64,000 nt of DNA from DATMGU01 sp035555315 (GTDB taxonomy: Bacteria; Pseudomonadota; Alphaproteobacteria; ATCC43930; CGMCC-115725): the NCBI GenBank assembly GCA_035555315.1, contig DATMGU010000010.1, positions 70,782 through 134,781 on the forward strand. Reading direction: 5' to 3'. Shown here one piece after another: positions 8,775 through 17,767 of this stretch (position 1 is the first letter of the stretch; each line of letters opens with the position of its first letter). The notes below the pieces were generated by a model that saw only the letters and a program-made list of their open reading frames with translations, did no database searches and was not told the DNA's origin. A program made the position numbers and the translations under genes.

Positions 8775-10232
8775 ATGTCGGCTCGGGTTCTGGTCGTCGA
8801 CGATATCGAGGTCAATGTCAAACTGCTCGAAGCCAAGCTTTTGAGCGAATATTACGACGTTCTGACCGCGTCGAACGGCCCGGCCGCGCTGGAAATCGCG
8901 GTGCGCGAAACGCCCGAAATCATCCTGCTGGACGTCATGATGCCGGGGATGGACGGGCTGGAGGTCTGCCGTCGCCTGAAAGCCGACGAGCGGACCAAAT
9001 ATATCCCGGTGGTCATGGTGACGGCGCTGAGCGACGTAGCCGACCGGCTGCGCGGCCTCGATGTCGGAGCCGACGATTTTCTGACCAAGCCGGTCAATGA
9101 CATCGCCTTGTTCGCCCGTGTCCGGTCGCTGATCCGGCTGAAGCGGACGATGGATGAGTGGCTGCTGCGCGAGGAAATCAACGGCAGGCTATCGGCCTTA
9201 TCGGGCGACGCCCCGGTGGTCGATGTCGACAGCTTCGAGCCGGCGAATATCCTGCTGCATGAAGACAGCCAGCTTGCCGCCAGCAAGATCAAGCAGATCC
9301 TGGAGCCGATGACCAAGACGCTGGTCACCGTCAAGACCAACGCCGCGGCCCATGCCGAGGCGATGGCCAGCCCCTTCGACCTGCTGATTCTCAGCATGTC
9401 GCTCGAACAGGATGATCCGCTGCGCCTGGTCTCGCAATTCCGCGCCGCCGAGGCGACCCGGCAATTGCCGATCCTGCTGATCGCCGAGGACACCGATTTC
9501 CCCCGCCTGGCCAAGGGCCTGGATCTCGGTGCCAACGACTACATCATCCGTCCGCTCGACCGGAACGAGTTGATCGTCCGGGCACGCGGCCAGATCAAGC
9601 GCAAGCGACTGCAGGAGAAGCTACTGCACAACTATAAGCGCGGCATGGCGCTGGCGCTGACCGACGATCTAACCGGCCTCTACAACCGGCGCTATCTGAC
9701 GGCGCATCTCGATACGTTGCTGCGTCGGGTTTCGGGTCCGCAAAAAGGCCTGTCGGTGATCATGTTCGATCTCGATCACTTCAAGAAGATCAACGATACC
9801 TACGGCCATGCGGTCGGTGACGAGGTTCTGGTCGAGATCGCCAAGCGGGCGCTCGGCAATGTGCGCGGCTTTGACCTGATCGCCCGTTATGGCGGCGAGG
9901 AATTCGTCGTGGTCATGCCGGAAAGCACGCTTGCGAGCGCCACCGCCACCGCCGAGCGCCTATGCCGCACCGTCAACGAAAAGCCGTTCACCATTTCGCA
10001 TCCGGTCGGCGAGATCGTGGTCACGATATCGGTGGGTGTTTCGGGCACGACGGCCGAAACACCGATCAGCCCGGCCGATCTGCTGAAGCAGGTCGACGAC
10101 GCGCTTTATGCCGCAAAGAACGGCGGTCGCAATACCGTGCGGGTCTTCGGCAAGGCGGTGGAGAGTCTGCCGGCGCCGTCGATCCCGGGCGCGTCCTTAT
10201 CGCAAACGATGCGTCGCGCTCTGGTGTCCTGA
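8775..10232 (+). CDS. pleD: Diguanylate cyclase response regulator PleD
   Basis: 485 residues: receiver 1 (about 1-120, phospho-acceptor in ILLDVMMPG), receiver 2 (about 150-275) and a C-terminal GGDEF domain. The active-site loop is GGEEF (residues 373-377). Five residues upstream is RGFD, the RxxD inhibitory site for c-di-GMP feedback. Receiver 2 is degenerate: the acceptor Asp is replaced by Ser (LLILSMSL) and the conserved Lys by Arg, so it is an adaptor for dimerisation as in Caulobacter PleD. The protein makes c-di-GMP from two GTP at cell-cycle transitions. AAGGT precedes the ATG and divK is directly upstream. Confidence 0.96.
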   Translation: MSARVLVVDDIEVNVKLLEAKLLSEYYDVLTASNGPAALEIAVRETPEIILLDVMMPGMDGLEVCRRLKADERTKYIPVVMVTALSDVADRLRGLDVGADDFLTKPVNDIALFARVRSLIRLKRTMDEWLLREEINGRLSALSGDAPVVDVDSFEPANILLHEDSQLAASKIKQILEPMTKTLVTVKTNAAAHAEAMASPFDLLILSMSLEQDDPLRLVSQFRAAEATRQLPILLIAEDTDFPRLAKGLDLGANDYIIRPLDRNELIVRARGQIKRKRLQEKLLHNYKRGMALALTDDLTGLYNRRYLTAHLDTLLRRVSGPQKGLSVIMFDLDHFKKINDTYGHAVGDEVLVEIAKRALGNVRGFDLIARYGGEEFVVVMPESTLASATATAERLCRTVNEKPFTISHPVGEIVVTISVGVSGTTAETPISPADLLKQVDDALYAAKNGGRNTVRVFGKAVESLPAPSIPGASLSQTMRRALVS

Positions 10233-10283
10233 CGCCGAGCCACGCTACCGCTCCATACCGAGCTGCATTTCCGAACGTCAAAT

Positions 10284-10306
10284 GAGCCGCTTCTAAAAAG
10301 CGGCTC
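10284..10306. terminator. Hairpin between convergent pleD and rpmG
   Basis: GAGCCGCTT (10284-10292) and AAGCGGCTC (10298-10306) form a 9-bp stem with a 5-base loop. The run of A/T in the loop and the convergent position suggest a shared terminator, although no long T tract follows on either strand. Confidence 0.6.
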
Positions 10307-10320
10307 CTCCACACTGACAG

Positions 10321-10488
10321 CTACTTGATCTTCGTTTCCTTGAAGGCGACGTGCTTACGCACGACCGGATCATACTTCCGGAGTTCCATCTTTTCCGTTT
10401 TGGCGCGCGGGTTCTTTTTCGTAACGTAGAAAAAGCCGGTATCGGCGGTGCTTACGAGCTTGATCAGGACAGTGCTAGATTTGGCCAT
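10321..10488 (-). CDS. rpmG: 50S ribosomal protein L33
   Basis: 55 residues beginning MAKSSTVLIKLVSTADTGFF and continuing with KKNPRAKTEKMELRKYDP, a clear L33. It has no Cys pairs, so it is the zinc-independent form usual in Proteobacteria. L33 sits near the E site of the large subunit. The gene is a single short transcription unit convergent with pleD. The S41 protease gene, on the same strand, follows it about 100 bp away going left to right on the plus coordinates, so rpmG lies downstream of it in transcription. Confidence 0.97.
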   Translation of the reverse strand: MAKSSTVLIKLVSTADTGFFYVTKKNPRAKTEKMELRKYDPVVRKHVAFKETKIK

Positions 10489-10585
10489 GGCCGGGTTCCG
10501 GCTAGAGTTTTAAGGGACTGCGCAACCTAGTGAAAAGCACCGGCGTGTCAAGTCCGGCCTTGCGCTGGGTGTCCGGCGGATGCGG

Positions 10586-12178
10586 TCAACGCAGGGCGGC
10601 GGCGTTGACATGCATCGCGCTTCGGGCGGCGACCATCGCCGGGGCGTTGAGGGCCGCCCGATAGAGGGTCGGATCCGCCAGCAACCGCTTGGCGACCTTG
10701 ATATCGGCGGCCGGTTCCTTGGTTTGCTGCGGACAGCTGTTGCGCAGGTCGGACCATTGGGCGTCGCTGAGCGTCGCGCGCGATTGCAGTTCGATCGGCG
10801 TCCGCGGATGCGTCCCGCGATCGATCGCGATCATGGTCGCCTTGCCATCGTCCGAGAGACCGCTGGTGCAGAATGTCGGCACCACCCCGTGGGTGTGCAA
10901 CAAATACCCGGCCGGGGTGAACAGCTTGGCCCAGGTCAGCGTCAGCTCCCCCTCGTTCGGCAGGCCCAAGACGGTTTGCACCGTACCCTTGCCATAGGAT
11001 GTCGAGCCGACGATCACCGCGCGGCCGTTATCCTGCAACGCCGCCGCGACGATTTCCGATGACGACGCGGAGCCGCCATTGACCAGCACCACCAAGGGCA
11101 GGCCGCCGGATAGGTCGTGATCCGTCGCATCATAGGTCTGATCGCTTTGCGGATGGCGCCCCCGGGTCGTCACCACGGTTCCCGAATTGAGGAAATCGCC
11201 GGTCACCAAGACCGCCTGGTCGAGCAGCCCACCGGGGTTGCCACGCAGGTCGAGCACGATGCCGTGCAACGACGATCCCATCTCGCGCCGCGCCTTCAGC
11301 AGCTCATCGGTGACCGATCCCGCGGTGTGCTGGTTGAAGGTCGTGATGCGCAGGATCGCGACGCCGTCCTCACGCTGGGTAAGCACGGTTGGCGTCACGA
11401 TCAGCGAACGGGTGATCTGGACCTGAAGCGGTGCCTGATTGCCGGTGCGCAGGATGCCCAGCATCACCTTGGTGTCGATCGGCCCGCGCAGGCGCTTCAC
11501 CACATCGCCCTGGGTCAAACTGCTGATCGAAACGCCGTCGATCGTGGTCAAACGGTCATCGATCCGGAGGCCGGCGGCCGTCGCCGGGCTGTTGGGCAGC
11601 ACCGAGGTGATGCGCGCCTCCTTGCTATCGGCGTAATCCAGCGTGACGCCGATGCCGCCGAAGCCGTCGCGCGCCGCCCGCTGATCGCGCGCCGTGTCGG
11701 CCCCCGCATAGCGGGAAAAGCGGTCGAGCTTGGGCAGGATGCCGTCGAACACACGACGGTACAGATCCTCATCGGTCTGGCCGGCGAGTTCCGGCGATCT
11801 CCGCCGGGCTATCCGCAGCACTTCCGAGGTGACCTTGCCCCAGGCGGCATAGTCATTGAGGGCGGGGGCGGGAAGCCGTTCCACCACGGTCTGGTCGACG
11901 CTGATCACCAGTTGACGGCCGATCTCCGAGACCGTGAAACTGGGGTCCAGCGTCGACAGGTTTTCCAACCCGGCCACGGCCAGTGTCTCGACCGGTATCG
12001 GCTCCAGATAAAACTCGCTGATCTCGCCATAGGTTCGGGTAAACAGACGCCCGGACGGGTCCGCCGAGACGCCACGGGTGTCGTCGCCGCCGGTGCTGCA
12101 AGCGGTCAGCAGAAACAGCACAAGCCTGACGGCCATCCAGGCAGGACGGTTGCGTCTGATCGTCGTGCCGGATGTCAT
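10586..12178 (-). CDS. S41-family C-terminal processing peptidase, predicted lipoprotein
   Basis: About 530 residues. The N-terminus has RRNR, a hydrophobic stretch and a lipobox LTAC, so the protein is probably a lipoprotein of the periplasm. A PDZ domain follows (GIGVTLDY to GLRIDDRLTTIDG), then the peptidase domain with DLRGNPGG, the nucleophile Ser in NGGSASSSEI and the general-base Lys in STSYGKGTVQ. This Ser-Lys dyad defines tail-specific proteases of the Ctp/Prc type. The C-terminal ~90 residues are outside the core fold. Start choice is weak: no good Shine-Dalgarno is visible, and 12178 was chosen because it gives a positively charged n-region; 12226 and 12136 are alternatives. No NlpI-like partner is adjacent. 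Confidence 0.88.
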   Translation of the reverse strand: MTSGTTIRRNRPAWMAVRLVLFLLTACSTGGDDTRGVSADPSGRLFTRTYGEISEFYLEPIPVETLAVAGLENLSTLDPSFTVSEIGRQLVISVDQTVVERLPAPALNDYAAWGKVTSEVLRIARRRSPELAGQTDEDLYRRVFDGILPKLDRFSRYAGADTARDQRAARDGFGGIGVTLDYADSKEARITSVLPNSPATAAGLRIDDRLTTIDGVSISSLTQGDVVKRLRGPIDTKVMLGILRTGNQAPLQVQITRSLIVTPTVLTQREDGVAILRITTFNQHTAGSVTDELLKARREMGSSLHGIVLDLRGNPGGLLDQAVLVTGDFLNSGTVVTTRGRHPQSDQTYDATDHDLSGGLPLVVLVNGGSASSSEIVAAALQDNGRAVIVGSTSYGKGTVQTVLGLPNEGELTLTWAKLFTPAGYLLHTHGVVPTFCTSGLSDDGKATMIAIDRGTHPRTPIELQSRATLSDAQWSDLRNSCPQQTKEPAADIKVAKRLLADPTLYRAALNAPAMVAARSAMHVNAAALR

Positions 12179-12509
12179 ATGGTCCGAGGGGATCGGCGCG
12201 TGGCGGGCGACCGGGTCAATCGCCATGACGGCGCCCGTCCGGTCGCAGCATCGAGCGGAGCGTGACGCGAAACCGATCCTTGTGCCTCCGAACCATGCTG
12301 CATTCCGTCACTGACCGACACATCGGCGAGGTTTCCATAGGGTTGATCGCAGCATAATCCCGCCGCTTCGGAAGCGCCTTGAGAAACGCGCTTCCGATCA
12401 CCGGTCGGTCGTCTGAACCAAGCATCGAATACTACATCGTGCAAGCGACAATAAACCCTTAACTCATCGGCTTAGGGTGCTGATCCGACGCTATCGAGCG
12501 GAGAACGAT
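12179..12509. other. 331-bp intergenic stretch between rnr and the S41 peptidase gene
   Basis: No convincing gene is present; short open frames here have no family features. It contains a 10-bp perfect stem, TCGGAAGCGC (12368-12377) with GCGCTTCCGA (12388-12397), and a terminator-like hairpin beyond the rnr stop codon. It probably holds the peptidase promoter. Confidence 0.6.
12455..12478 (-). terminator. Candidate terminator after rnr
   Basis: On the minus strand ACCCTAA and TTAAGGGT can pair (one bulged base) around GCCGATGAG, followed by TTATT. It lies about 30 bp beyond the rnr stop codon, in the right orientation for the dprA-topA-rnr transcript. Confidence 0.45.
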
Positions 12510-14894
12510 CTACTTGCGAGGGCGACGACGGCCGGGTGGACGGGCCGCCGGTTTGCCACGGCTCAATCTGGCGGTAAGCCGGGTGGCACTGGCGGCTGGC
12601 CGCGTCCCGCTTGCCTCGTCGCCTTCGATCAGGTCGAACAGCAGGCCGCCGGTCACCGGATCGGCCTCCGCCAAACGCACATCGACCGTGTCGCCCAACC
12701 GGTAGACCCGCCCTGACCGGCGGCCGACCAGGCGATGATGCTCGGCTTCGTGGATGTAATAATCGCCCGGCAGCCGACGCATCGGGACCAGACCGTCGGC
12801 GCCGGTATCGGCCAAGGTCACGAACAAGCCGGCCCGCGTCACGCCATTGACCCGACCCCGAAACTCGGCACCGACACGGTCGGCCATGAAAGCCACCGTG
12901 AAGCGATCCACCGCCATTCGCTCGGCGGCGGCGGCGCGTCGTTCGGTGCGTGAGAGGTGCAGGCCGGTCTCGGCGAAGACCTCAGGCTCGACCGGTGCCA
13001 GACCGCCTTCGCCAAGGTCGAGACCGGCGACCAGTGCCCGATGCACCAGGAGATCGGCATAGCGCCGGATCGGCGAGGTGAAATGCGCGTAGCGGCGCAG
13101 GCCCAGCCCGAAATGCCCAATATTATCCGGCGCATAGACCGCCTGTGCCTGGCTGCGCAGGACCAGATCGTTGATCAGGGAAGCCTCCGGCCGGTCCTTC
13201 GCCCCCAACAGCAGACGGTTGAACTGCTGGGGTGTCGCACCCTGGCCCTTGGACAGCTTTAGATCGGCGATCTCCAGGCTGTCGAGGAACTCGCGCAAGG
13301 ATTCGAGTTTGGCCGGATCCGGTTTGTCGTGCACCCGGTACATGCAGGGACGATGCAGCCCCTCCAGAGTTTCGGCGGCGGCGACATTCGCCGCGATCAT
13401 GCATTCCTCGATCAGCTTATGGCTATCCAGGCGGGCGCGTGGCTCGATCCCGGCGACCTGGCCGGCCGCGTCGATGATCACGCGCCGCTCCGGCAGGTCG
13501 AGCTCCAGCGCACCGCGCCGCCGCCGCGCCTGGTCCAGGGCGGCATAGACGCCATAGAGCGGGCGCAGCACCGGTTCGACCAGCGGCGCCGTCTCGGCAT
13601 CCGGCTGGCCGTCGAACGCCGCCTGGGCCCGTTCATAGGTCAGCCGCGCGGTCGAGCGCATGACGCCGCGAACGACCTGGTGGCGCAGCTTGGTGCCGGC
13701 GGCGTCGAACCAAAGGTGGATCGCCATGCAGGCGCGCTCGACCGACGGCTTCAGGGAGCAGAGTTCGTTCGACAGCGCCTCCGGCAGCATCGGCACGACC
13801 CGGTCCGGGAAATACACCGAATTGCCGCGCTCGCGCGCGTCGCGATCCAGCGCCGATCCGGGCCGGACATACCAGGAGACATCGGCGATCGCGACCAGCA
13901 GGTGCCAGCCGCCGGGGTTCTCCGGATTCGGATCGGCCTCGGCCCAAACGGCGTCGTCGAAATCCCGGGCATCGGCGCCGTCGATGGTGACCAGCGGCAC
14001 GTCGCGCAGATCCGTCCGGCGGCCGAGCTGGACCGGCTGGGCGGCTTCCGCCTCGGCGATCGCCGCCGGCGAGAACCGCGTCGGAATATCGTTGGCGTGG
14101 ATCGCCAGCAGGCTGATAGCGCCCGGCGCATCGAAGCTGCCCAGACGCTCCACCACCTTGACGCGCGGCAGGCCCAGACGTCCGCCTGACGCCATTTCGG
14201 CCAGCACCAGCTCGCCTTCGAGCGCGTCGAGAGCGTCCTCGGCTTTGACCCGATACTCGGTCTTTTGGCGCCGATCGGTCGGCACGATCCGGCCGCCATC
14301 GCGGCCTGGATGAAATATGCCCAGCACCTTCTCGCCGGCGCTGGCGACCCGGCGGATCACCGTGGCGGCGTAGGTGCCATCATCGAGACGGACGATGCGG
14401 GCGACCGCGCGCTCGCCGGCCGCCAATGCGATGCTGCCAACCACCCCGCTGATCAATCGGATCGCCGGCGGCGGCTCGATCGGCGAGTTGCCGACCAGCC
14501 GCGCCAGCATGTCGCCGTCTTGGTCGAGGCCGGTCGCTTCGACCACCGCGATCGGCGGCAGGTCGGCGACAGCTTCCCCGATCGGCAGGGCTGGGGCAGG
14601 GGGCACCACCACATCGGGCGGGGCGGTCTCATCGACCACGGGGACGACCGTTACCGCTGGAATGAGCGGCGCCAACCGACGATGCTCCTCGCGAATCACC
14701 GTCCCGCTCCGTTCGATATCCTTAATCACGCCCTTCAACGCGACCCGGTCGGCCGGCCCGACCTTGAAGGCGCGCACGATGTCGCGCTTGCCGACCGGCG
14801 TCGGGCTCGCTTCGATGAAGGCGATGATTTCCTGGCGGGTCGGCATGCCGCGCGGCGGCCGCTTGGCACCTTTGGTTGGACGTCGGGTCCGCAC
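12510..14894 (-). CDS. rnr: Ribonuclease R
   Basis: 794 residues. Order of domains: an N-terminal winged-helix region (about 15-75), a Pro/Val-rich linker, cold-shock-like domains, the RNB catalytic domain and a C-terminal S1 domain, then a basic tail rich in Arg/Lys/Pro. The RNB active site is seen as IDGADARDFDDAVW with its cluster of metal-binding Asp residues, and YAHFTSPIRRYADL is a further RNB signature. The enzyme degrades structured RNA 3' to 5'. Start is a GTG at 14894, 7 bp from the topA stop, so topA and rnr form one operon; an internal ATG at 14846 is possible. Confidence 0.95.
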   Translation of the reverse strand: MRTRRPTKGAKRPPRGMPTRQEIIAFIEASPTPVGKRDIVRAFKVGPADRVALKGVIKDIERSGTVIREEHRRLAPLIPAVTVVPVVDETAPPDVVVPPAPALPIGEAVADLPPIAVVEATGLDQDGDMLARLVGNSPIEPPPAIRLISGVVGSIALAAGERAVARIVRLDDGTYAATVIRRVASAGEKVLGIFHPGRDGGRIVPTDRRQKTEYRVKAEDALDALEGELVLAEMASGGRLGLPRVKVVERLGSFDAPGAISLLAIHANDIPTRFSPAAIAEAEAAQPVQLGRRTDLRDVPLVTIDGADARDFDDAVWAEADPNPENPGGWHLLVAIADVSWYVRPGSALDRDARERGNSVYFPDRVVPMLPEALSNELCSLKPSVERACMAIHLWFDAAGTKLRHQVVRGVMRSTARLTYERAQAAFDGQPDAETAPLVEPVLRPLYGVYAALDQARRRRGALELDLPERRVIIDAAGQVAGIEPRARLDSHKLIEECMIAANVAAAETLEGLHRPCMYRVHDKPDPAKLESLREFLDSLEIADLKLSKGQGATPQQFNRLLLGAKDRPEASLINDLVLRSQAQAVYAPDNIGHFGLGLRRYAHFTSPIRRYADLLVHRALVAGLDLGEGGLAPVEPEVFAETGLHLSRTERRAAAAERMAVDRFTVAFMADRVGAEFRGRVNGVTRAGLFVTLADTGADGLVPMRRLPGDYYIHEAEHHRLVGRRSGRVYRLGDTVDVRLAEADPVTGGLLFDLIEGDEASGTRPAASATRLTARLSRGKPAARPPGRRRPRK

Positions 14895-14901
14895 CGTCCG
14901 G

Positions 14902-17718
14902 TCAGTCGGGCTGATAGCGGCGGCCCACGCTGGCGGCCTTGCGCAGGGTCGGCTTGGGCGGCTCGGGCGGTGGCGGTTCGACGGCCGGGTGCAGCGCCGT
15001 CACCGTGGCGGGCTTGGCCTTCGCGGTCTTCGGCTTCGCCCCGGTCTTTGGTTTCGTCGCGGCTTTGGGCTTTGTCATGGTCTGGGGTTTCTCGCCAGCC
15101 TCGGCTTTCGCCGTGGTCTTTGGTTTGGCCCCGCTCTTTGATTTAGCGGCCGGCTTAGATTTGGCGGCTTTGGCCTTGCCGCGCGTCTTGCCCGGGTTTT
15201 TCAGCTTCTGCGCCTCGAGCAAGGCCACCGCCTGGTCGAGCGGGAAGGTCTCCGGATCGGCCCCCCTGGGCAGCGAGGCGATCACGCCGTCATGGCTGAC
15301 ATAGGGTCCATAGCGGCCCTTGAACAAGCCGATCGGCGCTTCATCGGCCGGGTGCGGGCCGACCACGCGCAACGGGGTCGGAGCGCCGCGTGATCCCTTG
15401 GAGGGTTCGGCCAGCAGGCTGACGGCCCGGTTGATGCCGATCGACAGCACATCGTCATCGGCTTGCAGCGATTTATAGGTGTTGCCCAGCTTGATATAGG
15501 GACCGAACCGGCCGATGCCGGCGAGGATCGGCTCGCCGGTGGCCGGGTGGGTGCCGATATCGCGGGGCAGCGCCAGCAGCTTGAGGGCCGTATCCAGATC
15601 GATATCGGCGGCCTTCAGGCCGCGCGGCAGCGATACCCGTTTGGGCTTGGCTTCGCCATCGGCGTCGCCGAGCTGGACATAGGTGCCGTAGGGACCCTTG
15701 CGCAGGCTGACCTGCAGCGAGGTCGCCGGATCGGCGCCCAGTACGCGCGGTCCAGCCTCGGTCGGCTCCCCAGCCTCGCCCTGACCGGGCTCCATGCCGA
15801 GCGGACGGGTGAAGCGGCATTCCGGATAGTTCGAGCAGCCGATGAAGGCGCCGAACTTGCCGAGCTTCAGGCTGAGGCGACCGGCATTGCAAACCGGGCA
15901 GAGCCGCGGATCACGCGCGCGCACCTCGCCGGCGATTTCCTCGGGGAAGAAATGCCGGCCCAGATCTTCGTCCAGCGCATTCAGCACCTGGGTGATCGTG
16001 AGGTCCTTGGTGCCGGCGATCGCCGTGTTGAACTCGGCCCAGAACTTCCGCAGTACTTCTTTCCAATCGGCCCGCCCGCCGGAAATCTCGTCGAGCTGGT
16101 TCTCCAAATCGGCGGTGAAGGAATACTGCACATAGCGCTCGAAGAAGCTCTGCAGGAACGCGGTCACCAGCCGGCCGCGATCCTCGGGCACGAAGCGCTT
16201 TTTATCGAGGACGACATAGGTGCGGTCCTGCAGCACCTGGATGATCGAGGCATAGGTCGACGGCCGACCGATGCCCAGCTCCTCCAACCGCTTCACCAGG
16301 CTCGCCTCGGTGAAACGCGGCGGCGGCTGGGTGAAGTGCTGGTCGGGCCGGATGGCGAGGCGGGTCAGCGCATCGCGCTCGGCCATCGGCGGCAGACGTC
16401 GGTTCTCCTCGTCCTCGTCGTCGTCGCGGCCTTCCTGGTAGAGCTTGAGGAAGCCGTCGAACACGATGACCGAGCCATTCGCCCGGAACTGCAAGCGGCT
16501 GTTTTGCGCGGCGATATCGACCGCGACCTGATCGAGCACGGCGGATTCCATCTGGCTGGCGATGGTGCGCTTCCAGATCAGCTCGTAGAGCCGCAATTGA
16601 TCGGCATCAAGGAACCCGGCCAGTTCCGCCGGGTGGCGGGTGACGTCGGTCGGTCGGATCGCCTCATGCGCCTCTTGGGCGTTCTTGGCGACCACCTTGT
16701 ATTGGCGCGGGGCGGCGGGGTGATAATTGGCGCCGAATTCGTCGGCGATCAGCCCGCGCGTCGCGGTCACCGCGTCGGCGGACAGCGCCACGCCATCGGT
16801 TCGCATATAGGTGATGAGGCCGACGGTCTCGCCGCCGAGTTCGATACCCTCGTAGAGCCGTTGCGCCACCTGCATGGTACGGCTGGCGCCGAGGCCCAGC
16901 TTGCGGGATGCTTCCTGCTGCAGGGTCGAGGTGGTGAAGGGCGGTTGCGGATGCCGGCGGCTTTGCTTGCGCTCGACCTTCAGGACGTCGAATTGGGGTT
17001 CGGCCTCGATCTGTGCCACGGCAGCGGCGGCCGCCGCCTGGGTGGCGAGATCGAATTTATCCAGCCGCTTGCCGTCCAGCTGGCTGAGGCGGGCGGCGAA
17101 TATCGCACCCGCGGCGGTCTTGAAATCGGCTTCGACGGTCCAGTATTCACGCGGCTTGAAGATCTCGATCTCCGCCTCGCGTTCGCAGATCAGGCGCAGC
17201 GCCACCGACTGAACTCGGCCGGCGGACCGGCTGCCCGGCAGCTTGCGCCACAGCACCGGCGACAGGGTGAAGCCGACCAGATAATCCAGCGCGCGGCGCG
17301 CCATATAGGCGTCGACCAGCTCGTCATTCAGCTCGCGGGCGTTGCGGAACGCCTCCAGCACCGCGGTTTTGGTGACCTCGTTGAACACCACACGCTTCAC
17401 GGTGACGCCGTTCAGCGCCTTGCGCCGTTTCAGTTCCTCGCGGACATGCCAGGAAATCGCCTCGCCTTCGCGATCCGGGTCGGTGGCCAGGAACAGGTTG
17501 TCGGCGGACTTCATCGCCTGGACGATGTCCTTCAGCCGCTTCTCGGCGCGGTCATCGACCTCCCACGACATGGCGAAGTCTTCATCCGGCCGCACCGAGC
17601 CGTCCTTGGCCGGCAGGTCGCGGACATGGCCGTAGCTGGCGAGGACGGTGTACTCGTCACCTAGATATTTGTTGATGGTTTTCGCCTTGGCAGGCGATTC
17701 GACGACGACGACGTTCAT
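14902..17718 (-). CDS. topA: DNA topoisomerase I with extended basic C-terminal tail
   Basis: 938 residues starting MNVVVVESPAKAK. The Toprim domain has Glu8 and the acidic triad in ATDPDREGE (Asp80, Asp82, Glu84). The catalytic Tyr304 lies in GLITYMRTDG. A four-Cys zinc finger (CPVC, then CSNYPEC) and several repeats beginning FGPYIKLG or YGPYVSHDG follow. The last ~110 residues are Lys/Ala/Pro-rich with repeated KPK/AKPK motifs, typical of the non-specific DNA-binding tails of alphaproteobacterial TopA. It relaxes negative supercoils. The ATG at 17718 was chosen because the protein begins exactly at the Toprim core; upstream in-frame codons would read into dprA. dprA ends 49 bp upstream. 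Confidence 0.96.
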   Translation of the reverse strand: MNVVVVESPAKAKTINKYLGDEYTVLASYGHVRDLPAKDGSVRPDEDFAMSWEVDDRAEKRLKDIVQAMKSADNLFLATDPDREGEAISWHVREELKRRKALNGVTVKRVVFNEVTKTAVLEAFRNARELNDELVDAYMARRALDYLVGFTLSPVLWRKLPGSRSAGRVQSVALRLICEREAEIEIFKPREYWTVEADFKTAAGAIFAARLSQLDGKRLDKFDLATQAAAAAAVAQIEAEPQFDVLKVERKQSRRHPQPPFTTSTLQQEASRKLGLGASRTMQVAQRLYEGIELGGETVGLITYMRTDGVALSADAVTATRGLIADEFGANYHPAAPRQYKVVAKNAQEAHEAIRPTDVTRHPAELAGFLDADQLRLYELIWKRTIASQMESAVLDQVAVDIAAQNSRLQFRANGSVIVFDGFLKLYQEGRDDDEDEENRRLPPMAERDALTRLAIRPDQHFTQPPPRFTEASLVKRLEELGIGRPSTYASIIQVLQDRTYVVLDKKRFVPEDRGRLVTAFLQSFFERYVQYSFTADLENQLDEISGGRADWKEVLRKFWAEFNTAIAGTKDLTITQVLNALDEDLGRHFFPEEIAGEVRARDPRLCPVCNAGRLSLKLGKFGAFIGCSNYPECRFTRPLGMEPGQGEAGEPTEAGPRVLGADPATSLQVSLRKGPYGTYVQLGDADGEAKPKRVSLPRGLKAADIDLDTALKLLALPRDIGTHPATGEPILAGIGRFGPYIKLGNTYKSLQADDDVLSIGINRAVSLLAEPSKGSRGAPTPLRVVGPHPADEAPIGLFKGRYGPYVSHDGVIASLPRGADPETFPLDQAVALLEAQKLKNPGKTRGKAKAAKSKPAAKSKSGAKPKTTAKAEAGEKPQTMTKPKAATKPKTGAKPKTAKAKPATVTALHPAVEPPPPEPPKPTLRKAASVGRRYQPD

Positions 17719-17767
17719 GCGTTGGCCGACGACCCTCTGTCTTCCGGAATTGCCGGCGACCCATAGC

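Noticed and set aside
15463..17664. Long plus-strand open frame (733 codons) opposite topA
   Set aside because: Antisense shadow of a high-GC gene; composition and lack of any family motif show it is not a gene, while the minus strand encodes an unambiguous TopA.
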